From contig NW_020311998.1 of NCBI RefSeq assembly GCF_003144115.1, positions 309,669 to 373,668 of the forward strand: a stretch of 64,000 nucleotides of DNA. The letters are read 5' to 3'. The DNA comes from Tilletiopsis washingtonensis (lineage: Eukaryota; Basidiomycota; Exobasidiomycetes; Entylomatales). The translations under genes were made by a program, and so were the position numbers. The notes beneath the pieces are model-generated. The model was not told where the DNA came from. It saw only the letters and a list, made by a program, of their open reading frames with translations, and made no database searches. Positions 42,701-54,500 of this stretch are shown in pieces (positions within the stretch are counted from its first letter, which is position 1; each line of letters begins with the position of its first letter).

Positions 42701-44402
42701 CCGCGTCGTGCTTGCGCTGCACGACCTCGAGGTTGGCCAGACTGCGGAAGGGGCTCATGAGGCGCCACCGCAGCGCGCACTCGCTCAGGAGCTCCACGTG
42801 TGCGCGCGACAGGATGCTCAGCGAGACCTCCTCCTCCTCGGGCTGGCATTTGATCTGCTCGAGATCATGGTCGATGCACAGCTCGAGCGCGCGCCGGTAG
42901 TACGCCTTTGGATCTGGCGGGATGAACGTGAAGCCAGCGAGGGCGGCTTCGTCGTCCTCAGCCGCGCTGTCCGCAGCATCGCCGCCCTTCTCAGCAGCTG
43001 CCGCCGCGCCATCGCCCGCGGGCGTGCTGCCTTCACCGGCAGACGGCTGGGCAGCGGCAGCGACGCTCAGGTCGTCGTCGCGCGAATTTGTCGTCCGCAG
43101 GAGCTCTGGCTTCGCCTTGCACATCTGCGCCATGATCGACGACAGATTCTGGAGCTCCTGCGCGCGCCACGTCTGGTACGCCTCCTCGGAGTCGAAGTCG
43201 TCTCTCCGTGCAGGCCACGCAGCCTGCAGATTGATGTTGCGCACGCATCGCTTCAGGTCGATCATGGCGGCCTGCGAGAGAGCAGCACGTTCAGCCTCGT
43301 GCAGCTGCCGCGGCTCGCACGGGCCTTGCAGGACACCAATCCGCCTTGTCCCCTCCGCATGCTGAAGCATCTGCTCATGACTCACCTTTTCTGTCGCCGT
43401 CGCCAGCATGAATTCTACGTCCCTCTGCAGCTGCTCCGCATCGACCTGAAACAGCTGCCCGACGGTCCTGATCATCTCCGACTCGAGCAGCGGGCTCGCG
43501 AGCGTGTGCGCAGAGCTGGCAGCGCTGGCGCGCCGGCTGCCGGGCACGCTGCTGCTTGACGACGGCGCATCCATCAGGTTGCCGTTGCTCGCACGGTTTG
43601 CGACCTTGGCAGAGGCCGTGGCGGCGGCGGAGCTCTCGGAGGCCTGCGCCGCCTCGCGTTGCTGCTGACTGAGGCTGATCGGCGCCGGCGTGAGCTTGGC
43701 GGAGTAGCCGTCTAGCCGCTCCGTGAGCTCCTTGGGCACGCCGTGCAGCGCGCGCAGGCACTCGCGGATGATCTTGACGAACTGCGACACCTGCTTGTTG
43801 AGCTCCTCCTTCCACGCATCGCCCTCGGTGCGGGCGCGCAGCGCCTTCTGCGCGGCCGTGACGAAGATGAGGATGAGCTCCTCGACCTTGCGGTTCTCGC
43901 GCATCTGCTTCTGGAATGACGTCTCCTTGTACGTGCCATAGAACACGCCGATCGTCTGCCGCAGACTTTGGTCGTTGTAGTGCGGATCGCGGCCCATGGC
44001 GATGCGCTCCAGCCGCTCTCCCAGGCGCTTAAGCAGCTTCTCGGGAAAACGCGCTGCCTTCGAGGAGCCGCTGACATCGCGCACCATGTCAGCGAGGCCG
44101 CCGAGGCTCATCCAGTCGCTCTTGCTGGATGCCGCCGGCGCCTCGGCCTTCTTGACGGGCGCGGCTGCCGCAGGGCCTGCCTCGGGCTTCGGCACGGCCA
44201 AGTCCTGCGCCTTGGGCCGCTGCACCCACGAGAGCACCGAGAGCTGCAGGAGGAACTGGAGAACGCGTCTGTCAGCCCGTGCAACGTCCCTGGTCGTAGG
44301 CCGCTCGCGGCTGCGAGCCTGCATCGCACTCACCACGTACACGTCGCCATCTGTCATACGCTCACGAGCACTAGCCACGCTGCGCGTACTACGTGTCGTC
44401 AT
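39764..44402 (-). CDS. Munc13/UNC13-like exocytosis protein (Ync13 type)
   Basis: Six exons (44334-44402, 43386-44255, 41604-43271, 40958-41548, 40152-40875, 39764-40095) give about 1417 aa. A long helical MUN region (roughly 30-870) carries the MHD-type helices (FAHNY-like segments MIDLKRCVRNINLQAAW, YITDAFQDIQNVEPSEVQPY). A C2 domain follows: YIFTVKVVLGENLMPVKS, PRIDSFVTLSD, TIYETPDPRWDELFDIPV and LAATVWDRKLVGEHNLCGRA. More MUN/MHD2 helices and a basic KKRKQEKKGEEQDD lie C-terminal, ending in a Pro/Gln/Tyr-rich tail (PPPPPQQQQYY). C2 inserted between MHD blocks is the layout of fungal UNC13 homologues that help vesicle fusion and cytokinesis. The intron 43272-43385 (114 nt) and intron 1 have no stops and would read through; removing them keeps the helices continuous. 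Confidence 0.85.
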
Positions 44403-45673
44403 GGCTGCGGATGAGCGGCTGCCGCACTCTGCGTTTGTTCTGCGGCCTTGACGCTGCTCAGAGCGGCCAGAGATAGGCGCGCTCTCGGCAGTGAGGCTGT
44501 ACCGGCGCTCGTCTGCAGCCCGTCAGACCGTCCGGCGCCAGGCGTGAAGCGGATCGAGCGAGCGCCAAGTGGTAGAGATCTTAAGCGCGAAGTCGTTCTC
44601 TGCCTCGTATATCCAGACGACGAGGCTGTAGCGAAGAGGTGCGGGAGCGATGCAAGACAGCAGGCGGCTGCGCTCCACACGCGATACGATGCGATGGCGC
44701 CGCAGAGCACAGCAGACGGGCAGGGTGGCGAGAGGAGCCGCAGACGCCGTGCTTGAGCGTACGAGAGCGGACCCGCGATGAGGATGAAAGGGAGCAGAGG
44801 AGGGGCCGCGCGTGCGCGCGGGTGGTGGAGTCAGAGGCAAGGCATAAGCGAGGGTGAGGCCGGGCTGTGCGCCGCGCGACCATGATCTCGTGACGTTGCG
44901 TCGACGCCGGCCGCGGCAGCCTAGCAGCGCGCGGGATCAGCACACAAAGCAAGCAAGCCCCGCCTCGATCTGCAAATAGAAAGCAAAAAATACAAAATGC
45001 GGCGCGTTGATATAACGAGCGCGCTGCTTTTCGAATGCGCGGTCGCCCCTGCCAGTGTGGCTCCGAGGTATGAGCCGCAGCAGGCTGACCTCTCTCGACC
45101 TACCCCTCGACACGCCTCGTCTGAACCGGGAGGACAGAGCTTACACGGCTGGACAAATTCGTCCTGGCAGAATTCTGAAGGCATCTGTCCCCCCATCAGC
45201 AGCCAAGCTCGCTCGCAGGAGCTCGACGAGACGCACGCCGCTCGTTGCCTCGGAGCGCGGGCGCGCGGCGTGTCGGATCGACCTCCACACGCGCTCGCTG
45301 AGGCGGAGCAGCTCCTGCGTCGCACAATGCTCTCGGTTGCGCCTCGCGCTCAATTGCGGCTCAAGAGACATGAGCTAGACTCTGGTGGACAGACGCCCAG
45401 ATATGCGGCAGCAGCAGCGCGTCGGCAGGCAGCGGCAGACGGTGAGCCTTGCCCCGCCTCCCCACGGGGCAGAAGATTGGCGACGGCCGCAAGCCGAAGC
45501 GCTGCTCCGCTCCGTGTGCGATGCCCGTGCGCGCCCGGCGACTTTTCGTCACCGCGCCCGGCCGCCGCGCTGCTGCCGACTCAAGCCGGCGCGGTGCGAC
45601 GGCTCGAAGCCTCCCTCCCGCACACATCCTCCCCCCCCCCCCCAATACGCTCCTCACACCCACTCACTTCACC
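44403..45673. promoter_or_regulatory. Divergent region, Ync13-like / SOD2
   Basis: About 1.27 kb between divergent ATGs. It contains an AT-richer island near 44970-45000 (AAATAGAAAGCAAAAAATACAAAATG), unusual for this window and a candidate nucleosome-free promoter core. A 13-base C run ends 30 bases before the SOD2 ATG (separate entry). No gene is supported. Confidence 0.45.
45631..45643 (+). repeat. Homopolymer run of 13 C in the SOD2 leader
   Basis: Thirteen consecutive C residues within a pyrimidine-rich leader, ending 30 bases before the SOD2 start codon. Such tracts slip easily in replication and sequencing, so the exact length may vary or be an assembly uncertainty. Confidence 0.9.
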
Positions 45674-46679
45674 ATGCTCCGCACTGCCCTTGCCCGCGCC
45701 ACGCCGGCCGCTGTGCCGCGCCGTGCCGCGCCTCTGCTTGCCGCGCGTGCCAAGCACACGCTGCCTGACCTGCCCTACGACTACGGCGTGAGTGACCGGA
45801 GCGACACTGAGCGCTGAGATGGAGACGCAGCGCGGCAGCCAGCTCTCTGGGTCGTCAGCAGCGCACTGAACACCTCGCTGCCCAGGCGCTGGCGCCGGCC
45901 ATCAGCGGCCAGATCATGGAGCTGCACCACCAGAAGCACCACCAGAACTACGTCAACGGCCTGAACCAGGCCGAGGAGACGCTCTCGCAGGCCATCGCCA
46001 AGAACGACGTCAAGACGGCCATCGCCACGCAGAAGGCGCTCAACTTCAACGGCGGCGGTGCGTCGCCGCTGCGTGTCCCCTCGTTGCGGCCGCTCGCTCA
46101 CCCGCCCGCCTGCAGGCCACGTCAACCACTCGCTCTTCTGGCAGAACCTCGCGCCCGCCAAGTCCGGCGGCGGCGAGCTGTCGGCCGGCCCGCTCAAGGA
46201 CGCGATTGAGCGCGACTTTGGCAGCCTCGACGAGCTCAAGTCGAAGTTCAACGCGCAGCTCGCCGGCATCCAGGGCTCCGGCTGGGGCTGGCTCGGCCTG
46301 AACCCGGCCACGGGCAAGCTGGACATCATCACCACGGCCAACCAGGACCCGCTGCTCTGTGAGTCGGGCGAAAGGAGGGCTGCATTGTGCACTTGCTGAC
46401 AGGCTGGTTGGTGCAGCTCACGTGCCGCTGATCGGCGTCGACGCATGGTGAGTCGGATCGAGTCAGGGAGGGAGGCGCGCTGCTGACTTTGACACACGCG
46501 CAGGGAGCACGCCTTCTACCGTGAGCTGCGCTAAGCCATGCTGTGTAGGTGCATCCATCTGACCCGCTGCTCTGTCCTCCGCAGTTGACTACAAGAACGT
46601 CAAGGCGGACTACTTCAAGGCCATCTGGTCGGTCATCAACTTCAAGACGGCCGAGGAGCGCCTGAAGCAGGCCAAGTAA
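45674..46679 (+). CDS. SOD2: Manganese superoxide dismutase, mitochondrial
   Basis: Six exons (45674-45787, 45886-46057, 46116-46358, 46417-46447, 46504-46520, 46585-46679) give 223 aa. Residues 1-27 form an Arg/Ala presequence ending near [15 protein letters not shown]. Metal ligands are seen in [24 protein letters not shown] and DAWEHAFY (Asp and His). [10 protein letters not shown] and [17 protein letters not shown] complete the Mn/Fe-SOD signature. It converts matrix superoxide to peroxide and oxygen. The DAWEHAFYL segment is built from three exons, one of only 17 nt. First gene of a run of five with mitochondrial roles. Confidence 0.95.
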
Positions 46680-47131
46680 GCGTGCCAGGCCGCTGCGTGC
46701 TGAGCTCGGGCCTGCGGCACCGCTCACTGGTAATGCTTATAACTTGACATCAAGAGCGCGGCCTGATGCAGTGCCTGCGTGCCGGCGAGAGTGGCAGCAC
46801 AGACGGAGCTGCCATGCCGTGCGTGTTGTGCGAGCTGCGTGAGCCTCTGCACCCCAGCCTACCGCTGCCCGCGCTCAGCTCCTCTATGCGTCCTGATCAG
46901 AATGCTCCTAGGCGCTACTGCCAGGTGAACTCCGACGATTGCCCGCACACATCCTGCATCGGCACAGCACCTCTCGAAGCTCGTCGGTCATCTAGCGGCG
47001 CAGATCGCGTCTCTGGCGCCGAGCTGTGAGCATGCTGAATGTATGTGTTGGGCGTGGTCGTGACAAGGGAGCCGGACAGAAAGAGCAGTGGACCAGGGAC
47101 AGCGAGATGCGCAGGAGCCGGCGACGCCCGC
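46680..47131. other. Convergent intergenic region
   Basis: About 450 bases between the stops of SOD2 (+) and MPC1 (-). No gene is seen. TAATGCTTATAACTTG near 46731 is locally AT-rich and may lie in a 3' UTR. Confidence 0.45.
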
Positions 47132-47941
47132 CTAGACGATCTTCTCCGTGCCCTTCTCCAGCGCGGCCGCCTTGCTGCCGCCGCCGAGGTGGTGGTAGTT
47201 GACGAAGCGGAAGAGCTGGAAGCTCTGCGCCGTGGCATTCGTGGCGTGGCACGCGAAGCTGTTGGTAGGAGGTCAGGCACAGCACAGCGCCGGCGAGTCA
47301 CACAAAGACTCACAGCAGGTAGTTGCGCGGCTGCACCCGCCAGGCGAAGCGCATGAACACCATACTGAGGGGGGCGAGACGTCAGCATGCGGTGCAGGCG
47401 CCGACGCATATGCGCCATCGTCTCCGTTGCGCTCTCTTCTCCGCACAAGTGACCAGGACCGTGCGAGTTGCTGCATTCAGCTCCTCTCGTGCCTCTTCCT
47501 GATCATCTGGCTGCCAGATAGCGGAGAGCAGCCAGCGCCGGCGCAGCTCTCGGCTCGAGCAGAGGCGAGGGCGCACAAGCCTGCAACACACGTTCGCGAC
47601 CAGCCAATGAAGTATCGCAGCACAACCTGGCCGCCGGCTGAAGAGGTCTCCCGGTACAGAGCCGCCGGTCCGCAGACTCTGCAGTAATTCGCAACGCGTG
47701 CCTTGCCGCCTGTCGCCCCGCAGGCCCTCGAGCACGGCCTCGAGCGGCATAGCCTTGCAACTCACGAGTAGCACGCCAGCGCCGTCGTCATAGAGCCGGA
47801 GATGACCTCCTCGTCCTTCTTCAGGTCCGCAATGGCCGCGAGCGGCAGGCCCCAGTTGGCGACGGGCCCCCAGAAGTGCGTGCTGAGGAAGTAGTCGCGC
47901 GCCGCGGGCGACTTGATCCACGCCGAGAAGGCCGACGACAT
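47132..47941 (-). CDS. MPC1: Mitochondrial pyruvate carrier subunit 1
   Basis: Three exons (47766-47941, 47314-47364, 47132-47258) give 117 aa, the usual size. The MPC1 pattern is clear: [21 protein letters not shown] at the N-terminus (shown cut to [19 protein letters not shown]), [39 protein letters not shown] and [14 protein letters not shown]1 pairs with MPC2/3 in the inner membrane to import pyruvate into the matrix. Intron 1 is about 400 nt, long for this region. It shares a 341-bp divergent promoter with DML1. Confidence 0.95.
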
Positions 47942-48282
47942 GGCTGCAGAGGAGTGGTGGGGCGTGCGGCGGCGGTACGAATAGACGAGCAGTGTGCGGG
48001 ACAGCGCAACGAGAGAGGCGATTGGAAGGAGAGGGAGTGGTGGTCGGTGTCGAGGTCGCGGCGCTGCCGCCAGCTGCGCGCTTCTGTTGGGGCCCGGCGA
48101 TGCGCGGCCGACAAATTCGTCCGCAGCGGCGCCTCGCCGCGCTCCGAGCCACTCGACTGCTCCACATCCAGATCCGCAGCTGAGCCTTGCCCTTCCTTCC
48201 GCCCTCGGTCGTCGTACGCAATCTGGCCTGCACGCGCTCGCCCAGTCCATTCGCTTGCTTCGTGCCGAATTGTACCACGGCC
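47942..48282. promoter_or_regulatory. Divergent promoter region, MPC1 / DML1
   Basis: 341 bases between the MPC1 (-) and DML1 (+) start codons, with no other gene between. The DML1 side is pyrimidine-rich (CTTCCTTCCGCCCTC). Both products act on mitochondria, so coordinated expression is plausible. Confidence 0.45.
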
Positions 48283-50478
48283 ATGGCCGAGCGGCACCCC
48301 GTCGTGCACCTGTTCTTCGGGCGGCTGCCGAACCACCTCGCCGTGCAGCAGTTCGCACAGCACAGCACACACTTCGACTACGCTCCGCGCGCCCCGGACC
48401 CGCTGCTGGCGCACGACGTCGACTGGGCCACGGGCGCCACGCCCCGCGGCCACGAGACGTATGTGCCGCGCGCCCTCTGCTTCGACTCGCGCATCGGCTG
48501 CAGCGCCGGCGCCGGCGGCGCCTACGACTGGGCCGCCGAGACGGGCGCAGACGAGGAGCAGGCCCTGGCGCGTGAGGGTCAGACGACTTGGTGAGCTGGC
48601 GGGAGTGTCTCCAGGGGTCTGTGCGGACGCCGTGAAAGCGCCAGGAACGAACAGCATGGCGGGCACCACCGGCGCTCTGCTACCGCATTCGGGCCTCACA
48701 CTGAGACGGCGCTCATTCACAGGGGGCAGGAAGCTGTGATTCATCGAGTTGGTGCGAGCGCAATACACAATGAGGATGAGCTGGACGATGACGTCGAGGA
48801 GGATGAAGCGATGGACGCCGAGGCGGATGAAGCGACCGGCGAGGCGGACGCCCAGGCCGCTCCCAAGAAGGCGGCTCGACAACGGCCAAGCCCGCGGCCG
48901 TGGTCGCACTACGCCACGTTCGACTTTCACCCGCGCTCCTTGGTCGCGCTTCGGGCACCCGGCGGCGGTGGAGACCTGCGGGCGCTGGAGGACCTGAACG
49001 GAGGCGCCTCGGCCGTGGGTGACGGAGCGACGGAGCTGGGTGCGTGGGAGACTGGCATTGCCGCGGCGCACGAGCTGGACTCGGTGAGATGCTGCGAGGT
49101 GGTCACACAGGCTCGAATCTAACTCGCTGCACAGCAAGATCCCTTTCTCGACGAGCTGCTGCGGCCATGGACCGAGGCGTGCGACACGATCCAGGCCTTC
49201 AGCTGCGGCACGACGACGACCGATGCGTTTGCGGGCCTCTCGCATTGGGCACTCGAGCAGATCATCGACGAGTACCCGAAGACAACGGTCCTCACGTGGG
49301 GCGCAGCCGGCGTTGGCGCGGTGGGCTTGCAGGACGAGCGCAAAGAGGTGCGTTGGAAGACTCGGCGTTGGCGGGTGCCGCGTCTGACTCGTCATCTCCT
49401 CAACAGCACGCCAGACGCCTGCGGGTCATCAATGGCGCTCTGTCCCTTGCGATGCTCTCCGAGGTGTCGTCCATGTACCTGCCGTTGCATTGCCCGTCTA
49501 AAGACGCCTTCCACGACGACATTCTTAGACGCCGAGCGGAGTGGCTAGACTCCCGCACGCAGGCCTCAATCATGCAGCCAACACTTGACACCGCCTTGCT
49601 CGGACTTCGGCAAGTAGGCTCGTTTAGCGCAGCACCTGTCAGAAGCTCATGACGGTCGACAGGTTGAAGACAGGCGGAGAGTCTGCGTCCACCCTCGCTT
49701 CCCGGCTGAACTGGCGACGCGACACCCCGATTGCCGCTCTGAGGGGGCATGTGCCGCTGCCGTCCCTCTCAGCTGCACCTCAGCAGGCACCGATGGACCC
49801 CATCGATGCACTGCTTGCCTCGCGCGGTTACGGACCGGCACGCAACAAGGCTCGCCCGCTCACGCGCGACGAGGCTGCTGTCGCGGGCGCCGGCGTTTTG
49901 AAGGCTCGCTGCATCGACTTCAGCGATCTGGCGGCCACAGACAGCGAGCAGAAGGCGTTCGCCGCGTCGACGCTGGCCAGAGGAGCAGCTGCAGCGGCTC
50001 TCGGCGAGAAGCTCGAGGACACAGTGGACAAGTGGAGCGGCGTGGACGCGCCCTTTGGCCAGTAGTGAGTGGATCGTTTTGAGGTCTGTCGATGCGCTGC
50101 TCACCTCTGCGGTCTGCCAGCACCGGCTCTGCGGTCCCATACAACCTCTCATCGACTTTTCCGCCCATCTTCAGCCAAGGAGAGCAGGACGCCAGCCCTG
50201 CGCAGCTCTCGCTGCTTGCATCCATCAGCACGACGCCCGCGACAGCTACCCCACTGCGTGAGGCACTGTCGTCGCTCAAGGGTGCGCTCGCGGGACACTT
50301 GCCAAGTGCGGCGTGGGGCATCGCCGAGCAAGGGCCGCTTGGCGGCATGGACGGACTGCGCGAGGCACGCGAACGGCTGGAGGAGCTGCTCGGCGCGTAC
50401 GAGGAGGAAGGCGCCGGCGGCGAGATGGAGGATGTCGGTACCGACGAGGAGTTCGAGCAAGACGAGTGGGACCTGTAA
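48283..50478 (+). CDS. DML1: Misato/DML1 family, mitochondrial distribution protein
   Basis: Six exons (48283-48590, 48723-49083, 49135-49347, 49407-49613, 49643-50064, 50121-50478) give 622 aa. Misato features include the N-terminal [85 protein letters not shown] (tubulin-like part) and [13 protein letters not shown] near the C-terminus. The family is related to tubulin/FtsZ and is needed for mitochondrial inheritance and morphology. An acidic insert ([19 protein letters not shown]) and an acidic tail are present. The fifth exon joins through an apparent 29-nt intron (GTAGGC to CTGTCAG), by far the shortest here; without it the frame stops at 49652 and the VPYNLSSTF domain is lost. Confidence 0.82.
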
Positions 50479-50549
50479 TTGTACGCACCACATAGACACT
50501 CTCACGCACTCACACACACCAGCCGGCCGTCGTCGCGCCCTAATCCACT

Positions 50550-51211
50550 CTATTGCTTCTTCTTCTGGGCCGCCTCCTCCTCCTCCTCTTCCTCGCGCAC
50601 TCGCCGCAGTGCACCATCCACGGCCTCCTGCACGGCACGCGCGCCGCCCGGCGGCTGAGACTGAGCCTTGTTGGGGTCGTAGAGCTCCTTGGCCGCAGTC
50701 ATGAACTCGTGCAGCTGGTAGAGCTGCTCGTCCGAGAGCTGAGGGCGCACGTGCGTTAGCGACAAGGTACACGCGGACGTCGAATGGACAGCGAGATGTA
50801 CATGCGTGTCGGTGGCAGTACCGCATCGCGTCGAAAGACATGCTCCCCCGCTGCCCGCTCACTACCACGCACCTTGTCGAAGCGCTCGCGTTCGAGGCGA
50901 CGGCCCTCAAACTTGCCGGCGCCCTGCTCGAGCTCGTTGAGGTATGCGACCCACTGGCTGATGAAGCCGACGATCTGCAGCGGCTGGTCGACCTTCTGGT
51001 GGCGGCGGAACTCGTCCTTGACGTAGGCGTCGCCGAGCGAGCGCATGTCGGCGGGCAGGAACTTGCGGTGGCCGCGCAGCAGGCGGCGGTACAGCGGCAG
51101 CGGCGGGATGAGCGCGGCGGCGACGAGGCCGAGGTTGTGGTTGCCCGGCGCGACGGGCGCGGCGAGGCTGCGTGCTGAGGCGGCAATGAGGCGTGACGAC
51201 GAGGCGAGCAT
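50550..51211 (-). CDS. SDH7: Succinate dehydrogenase assembly factor 3 (Acn9/LYR)
   Basis: Two exons (50873-51211, 50550-50738) give 175 aa. The first 25 residues are an Arg/Ser/Ala mitochondrial presequence. LPLYRRLLRGHRKFLPADMR carries the LYR motif, followed by LGDAYVKDEFRRHQKVDQP and FISQWVAYLNELEQGAG, the SDHAF3/Acn9 signature. The C-terminus is Glu/Lys-rich. The protein helps mature the iron-sulfur subunit of complex II. The intron has a CTAAC branch site 14-18 bases before the acceptor. Its stop is 71 bases from that of DML1, tail to tail. Confidence 0.93.
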
Positions 51212-51577
51212 GCTGCGTGGGTGCGAGGTGTGGCGGTAGATCGGCAAGCCGGTGGGCCAAGGCGGGTGTGAGGTAAGGCAGCGCCGTCGAGTGCCGCGCA
51301 GCCGGGCAGTCCCGAGTTCCGCGCCGTGCCGCCTCCACAGCAGCCGATGTCTGCGCTGACTTGAGCAGGGCTCGCTTCTTCCCTCCCACCTCCCTCCCCC
51401 ATCTTCCGCCGTCTAGACGCCCCTGCGCTGCGCTCTCTCTTGTGACCTCTCGTACAAGCCAGCTTCGCGACCTCGCACTGTTCCGCTTGCCGGCGCCTGT
51501 TTAGCAGCGCGAGTCGTCGCCGCGCGTTCGCCCGACACGGCTGGCCGGTCGGGGCGCTCGCTCACGGCAGCGGCAGC
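51212..51577. promoter_or_regulatory. Divergent promoter region, SDHAF3 / COQ8
   Basis: 366 bases between the start codons of two mitochondrial genes, with no gene between. CTTCCCTCCCACCTCCCTCCCC near 51379 forms a pyrimidine block on +. Confidence 0.45.
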
Positions 51578-54500
51578 ATGCCGTCGGCACGTACCATCTT
51601 CGCGCTGCTCGGCGCAGCACGCGAGCTGGCCAAGCGCACTGTGGCGGCGCAGACAGATGCTGTCCTCGCCACGCCACCTCGCACAGGCTCGCTGCAGCGC
51701 AGCGCAGCGCCGTGGCCGACGCAGCAGCCTCGCCCAAGCGCCACGCCTCAGTCCGTGCCGACGTACCAGCGCGAGACAAGCGCTGCGCCTCAGTCGCCTC
51801 CGGCGCAGGCCCAGCAGCCCTCTGCAGAGCCGCAGGCCGAGTCCGGGGCCTGGTCCACGCAGCAGTATGCTGCTTCCAGCCGCGAGCGTGCTGGCCAGCC
51901 GGAGGTGAACAGCGCTCCCACCCTGGCGGAGCAGGCCGAGGACCAGCCGCGCGAGCCATCTCCCTCCAACGCGCCGCCAAAGTTCGACCCTGATGAGGTG
52001 CCCTTGGCTCCGGACGGCACGCCCATCGAAATGCGCGTACTGCACGATGGCAAAGCCGCCACTGCGGATCGGCCAGACAGCGCAGACGCGCTGAAGCGGC
52101 TCGACGCCAGCTTCGAGGCGTACTTTGGTGACGCTCCGCAGAGCGAGGCGAAGACGAGCGAGGCTGAATTGCCCGTCGAGCCACAGAGCAAGCTCAGCGA
52201 AGCGCCGTCGAGCGACTCTCACGTGGCAGAGGCTGTGGACCAAGCTGAGCGCGAGGCTACATCGTCTCAAGCTGATGCGGCTGCACCACTGCCGACGGGC
52301 TCCGAGGATGTTGCCGCAGATGAGCCATCGCCGCCGCCGCCGATCTCTCAGGCAGTGCCCTCACCCACGCAAGCGAGTACACCTGCCGCCGCCCCAGCAG
52401 AGACGGCACATGTCGCACCCGACCCTCAGCAGCCAGTCGCAGCCGCACCGGAGACGCAAGCACCGGAGGCGCAAGCACTGGAGGCGCAGGCAGAAGTGGA
52501 GGAGTACGACGCGACAACAGCACCGCGAGCTACGCCCCTACGCGCTGCCAAGGTGCCGTCATCACGCATCGCCCGGGCGCTGCACTACGGAGGTCTCGGC
52601 GCTGGCCTTGCCTGGGGAGCAGCTGGCTCCTTCTTCTCTGGCTCGGGCCGGGGCGAGTCGGGCAAGGAAGGGTCCGCAAACCCAATCCTGGGCGACAGTA
52701 ACGTCCGGCGGCTCGTCGACAAGCTGAGCACGATGCGGGGCGCTGCGCTCAAGCTCGGCCAGTTTCTGAGCATCCAGGGTGAGCGCATTGCGGCGTGTTG
52801 ACTAGGGCTGCGCAGCTGATGCTGTCCGCGTTTCTCAGACAGCAACATGCTGCCTCCTCAGCTCGAGGAGGTCCTTCTGCGTGTCCAGAATAGCGCGCAC
52901 TACATGCCGGCGTGGCAGATGGAGAGAGTCATGCAGGCCGAGCTCGGGCCGGAGTGGCGCAAGCAGTTCTCCTCTTTCTCGGACGTGCCCTTCGCCTCGG
53001 CCTCGATCGGGCAGGTCCACGCGGCAGTGCTTGCAGAGGACCACCCGTCGCCTCTGGCAGGCCAGCGCGTCGCCATCAAGATCCAGTTCCCCGGCGTGCG
53101 GTCGAGCATTGCGTCTGACCTGGGCAACCTGCGCTGGCTGCTGGCGGCCTCGGCGCTGCTTCCCAAGGGCCTCTTCCTCGACAACACGATTCGCGTCATG
53201 CAGCGCGAGCTCGACGACGAGTGCGACTACGTGCGCGAGGCCGACATGATCCGCCGCTTCGGCGAGCTCACGAAGGACTCGCAAGTCTTTGCCGTGCCGC
53301 GCGTCGTCGACGAGCTCAGCACCGCGCAGGTGCTGACGACGGAGATGATGCGCGGGCGTCCTCTGACGCAGGCTGCGAGGTACACGCAGGACAAGCGCGA
53401 CCAGGTGAGCAGCTCTGCATCTCAGCCTGCAAGCGGAGTACTGACGCTCCTACGCTGCAGATCGCCAAGTCGATTCTGGAGCTCTCGCTGCGCGAGCTGT
53501 TCGAATACCGCCTCATGCAGACGGACCCGAACTGGACGAACTTCTTGTACAACGAGCGCACAGGCAAGATCGAGCTCATCGACTTTGGCGCGGCACGCGC
53601 GTACGACAAGCCGTTCATCGACGACTGGCTCTGCATGCTTCGTGCGGCAATCGGCGGTCGTCGCGACGAGTGCGTGGCGTGGAGCGAGAAGGTTGGCTAC
53701 TTGACGGGCCAGGAGTCTGAGGTGAGCACCCGTCTCACTGCTATTGCGATGTTCTGCTGACTCTGTTGCCAGGCCATGCGCGACGCACACGTCGACTCGA
53801 TGATCGCCCTAGGCGAGCCCTTCCGAGCCGACGCTCCCAACCCATACCCATTCGCCGAGCAGACCATCACGGCTCGCGTGCGGGCGCAGATCCCGCTCAT
53901 GCTCCGCGAGCGTCTCACACCGCCGCCAGAGCAGACGTATTCGCTCAACCGCAAGCTGAGCGGTGCCTTCCTCCTCTGCGCAAGGCTCGGGGCGCGCGTC
54001 AGCTGCAACACGATGCTGAGCGACGTGACGCGCGACTATGTGCTGGAGAACACGCCGCCCGCCGGCGTGCCCCAGCGCACGAGCGGAACGTCCATCGGCA
54101 GCGATCGACGTGGGCTGCACACCTCCAGGATCCTGCGCGAGGTCGAGCAGGCCGAGCGGCGGCGCCAGCGGACACGTGAGATCTGATGTGCCGGGCGGGC
54201 TGAGCAAGCGCTGAATAGAAGCATGTACCGCACTTCCAGGCGCAAGCGTGAACCTGGCTGATCGCTGGCCGCGCCACATTGTCAAGGCTGTGGAGATGAG
54301 CAGTCCCGCCGAGACGGAGGAGGCCTACACGACGCTCGCGCCGAACAGCAACCCCGCTGCGCCCTCCGTGGGCGACACGCTGGCTGCGTCCGACTCACAG
54401 CAGAAGCTGCAGACTACGCCGCTGCCAGCCCAACAGCCCAGCAAAGCGGAGGATCCGCGGACCGTTGAGGCGCCAAAGGCAGCATCGCTCGCCATCCGTG

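Noticed and set aside
41418-43559. A 713-residue open frame on + opposite the Ync13-like gene
   Set aside because: Antisense shadow of a GC3-rich gene; the - strand carries a C2 domain and MUN helices with proper introns.
49105-49125. GGCTCGAATCT resembling a tRNA B-box
   Set aside because: Lies in a 51-nt DML1 intron with no A-box or acceptor stem.
49644-50478. A separate small gene after DML1
   Set aside because: It carries the C-terminal Misato motif ([11 protein letters not shown]), so it belongs to DML1.
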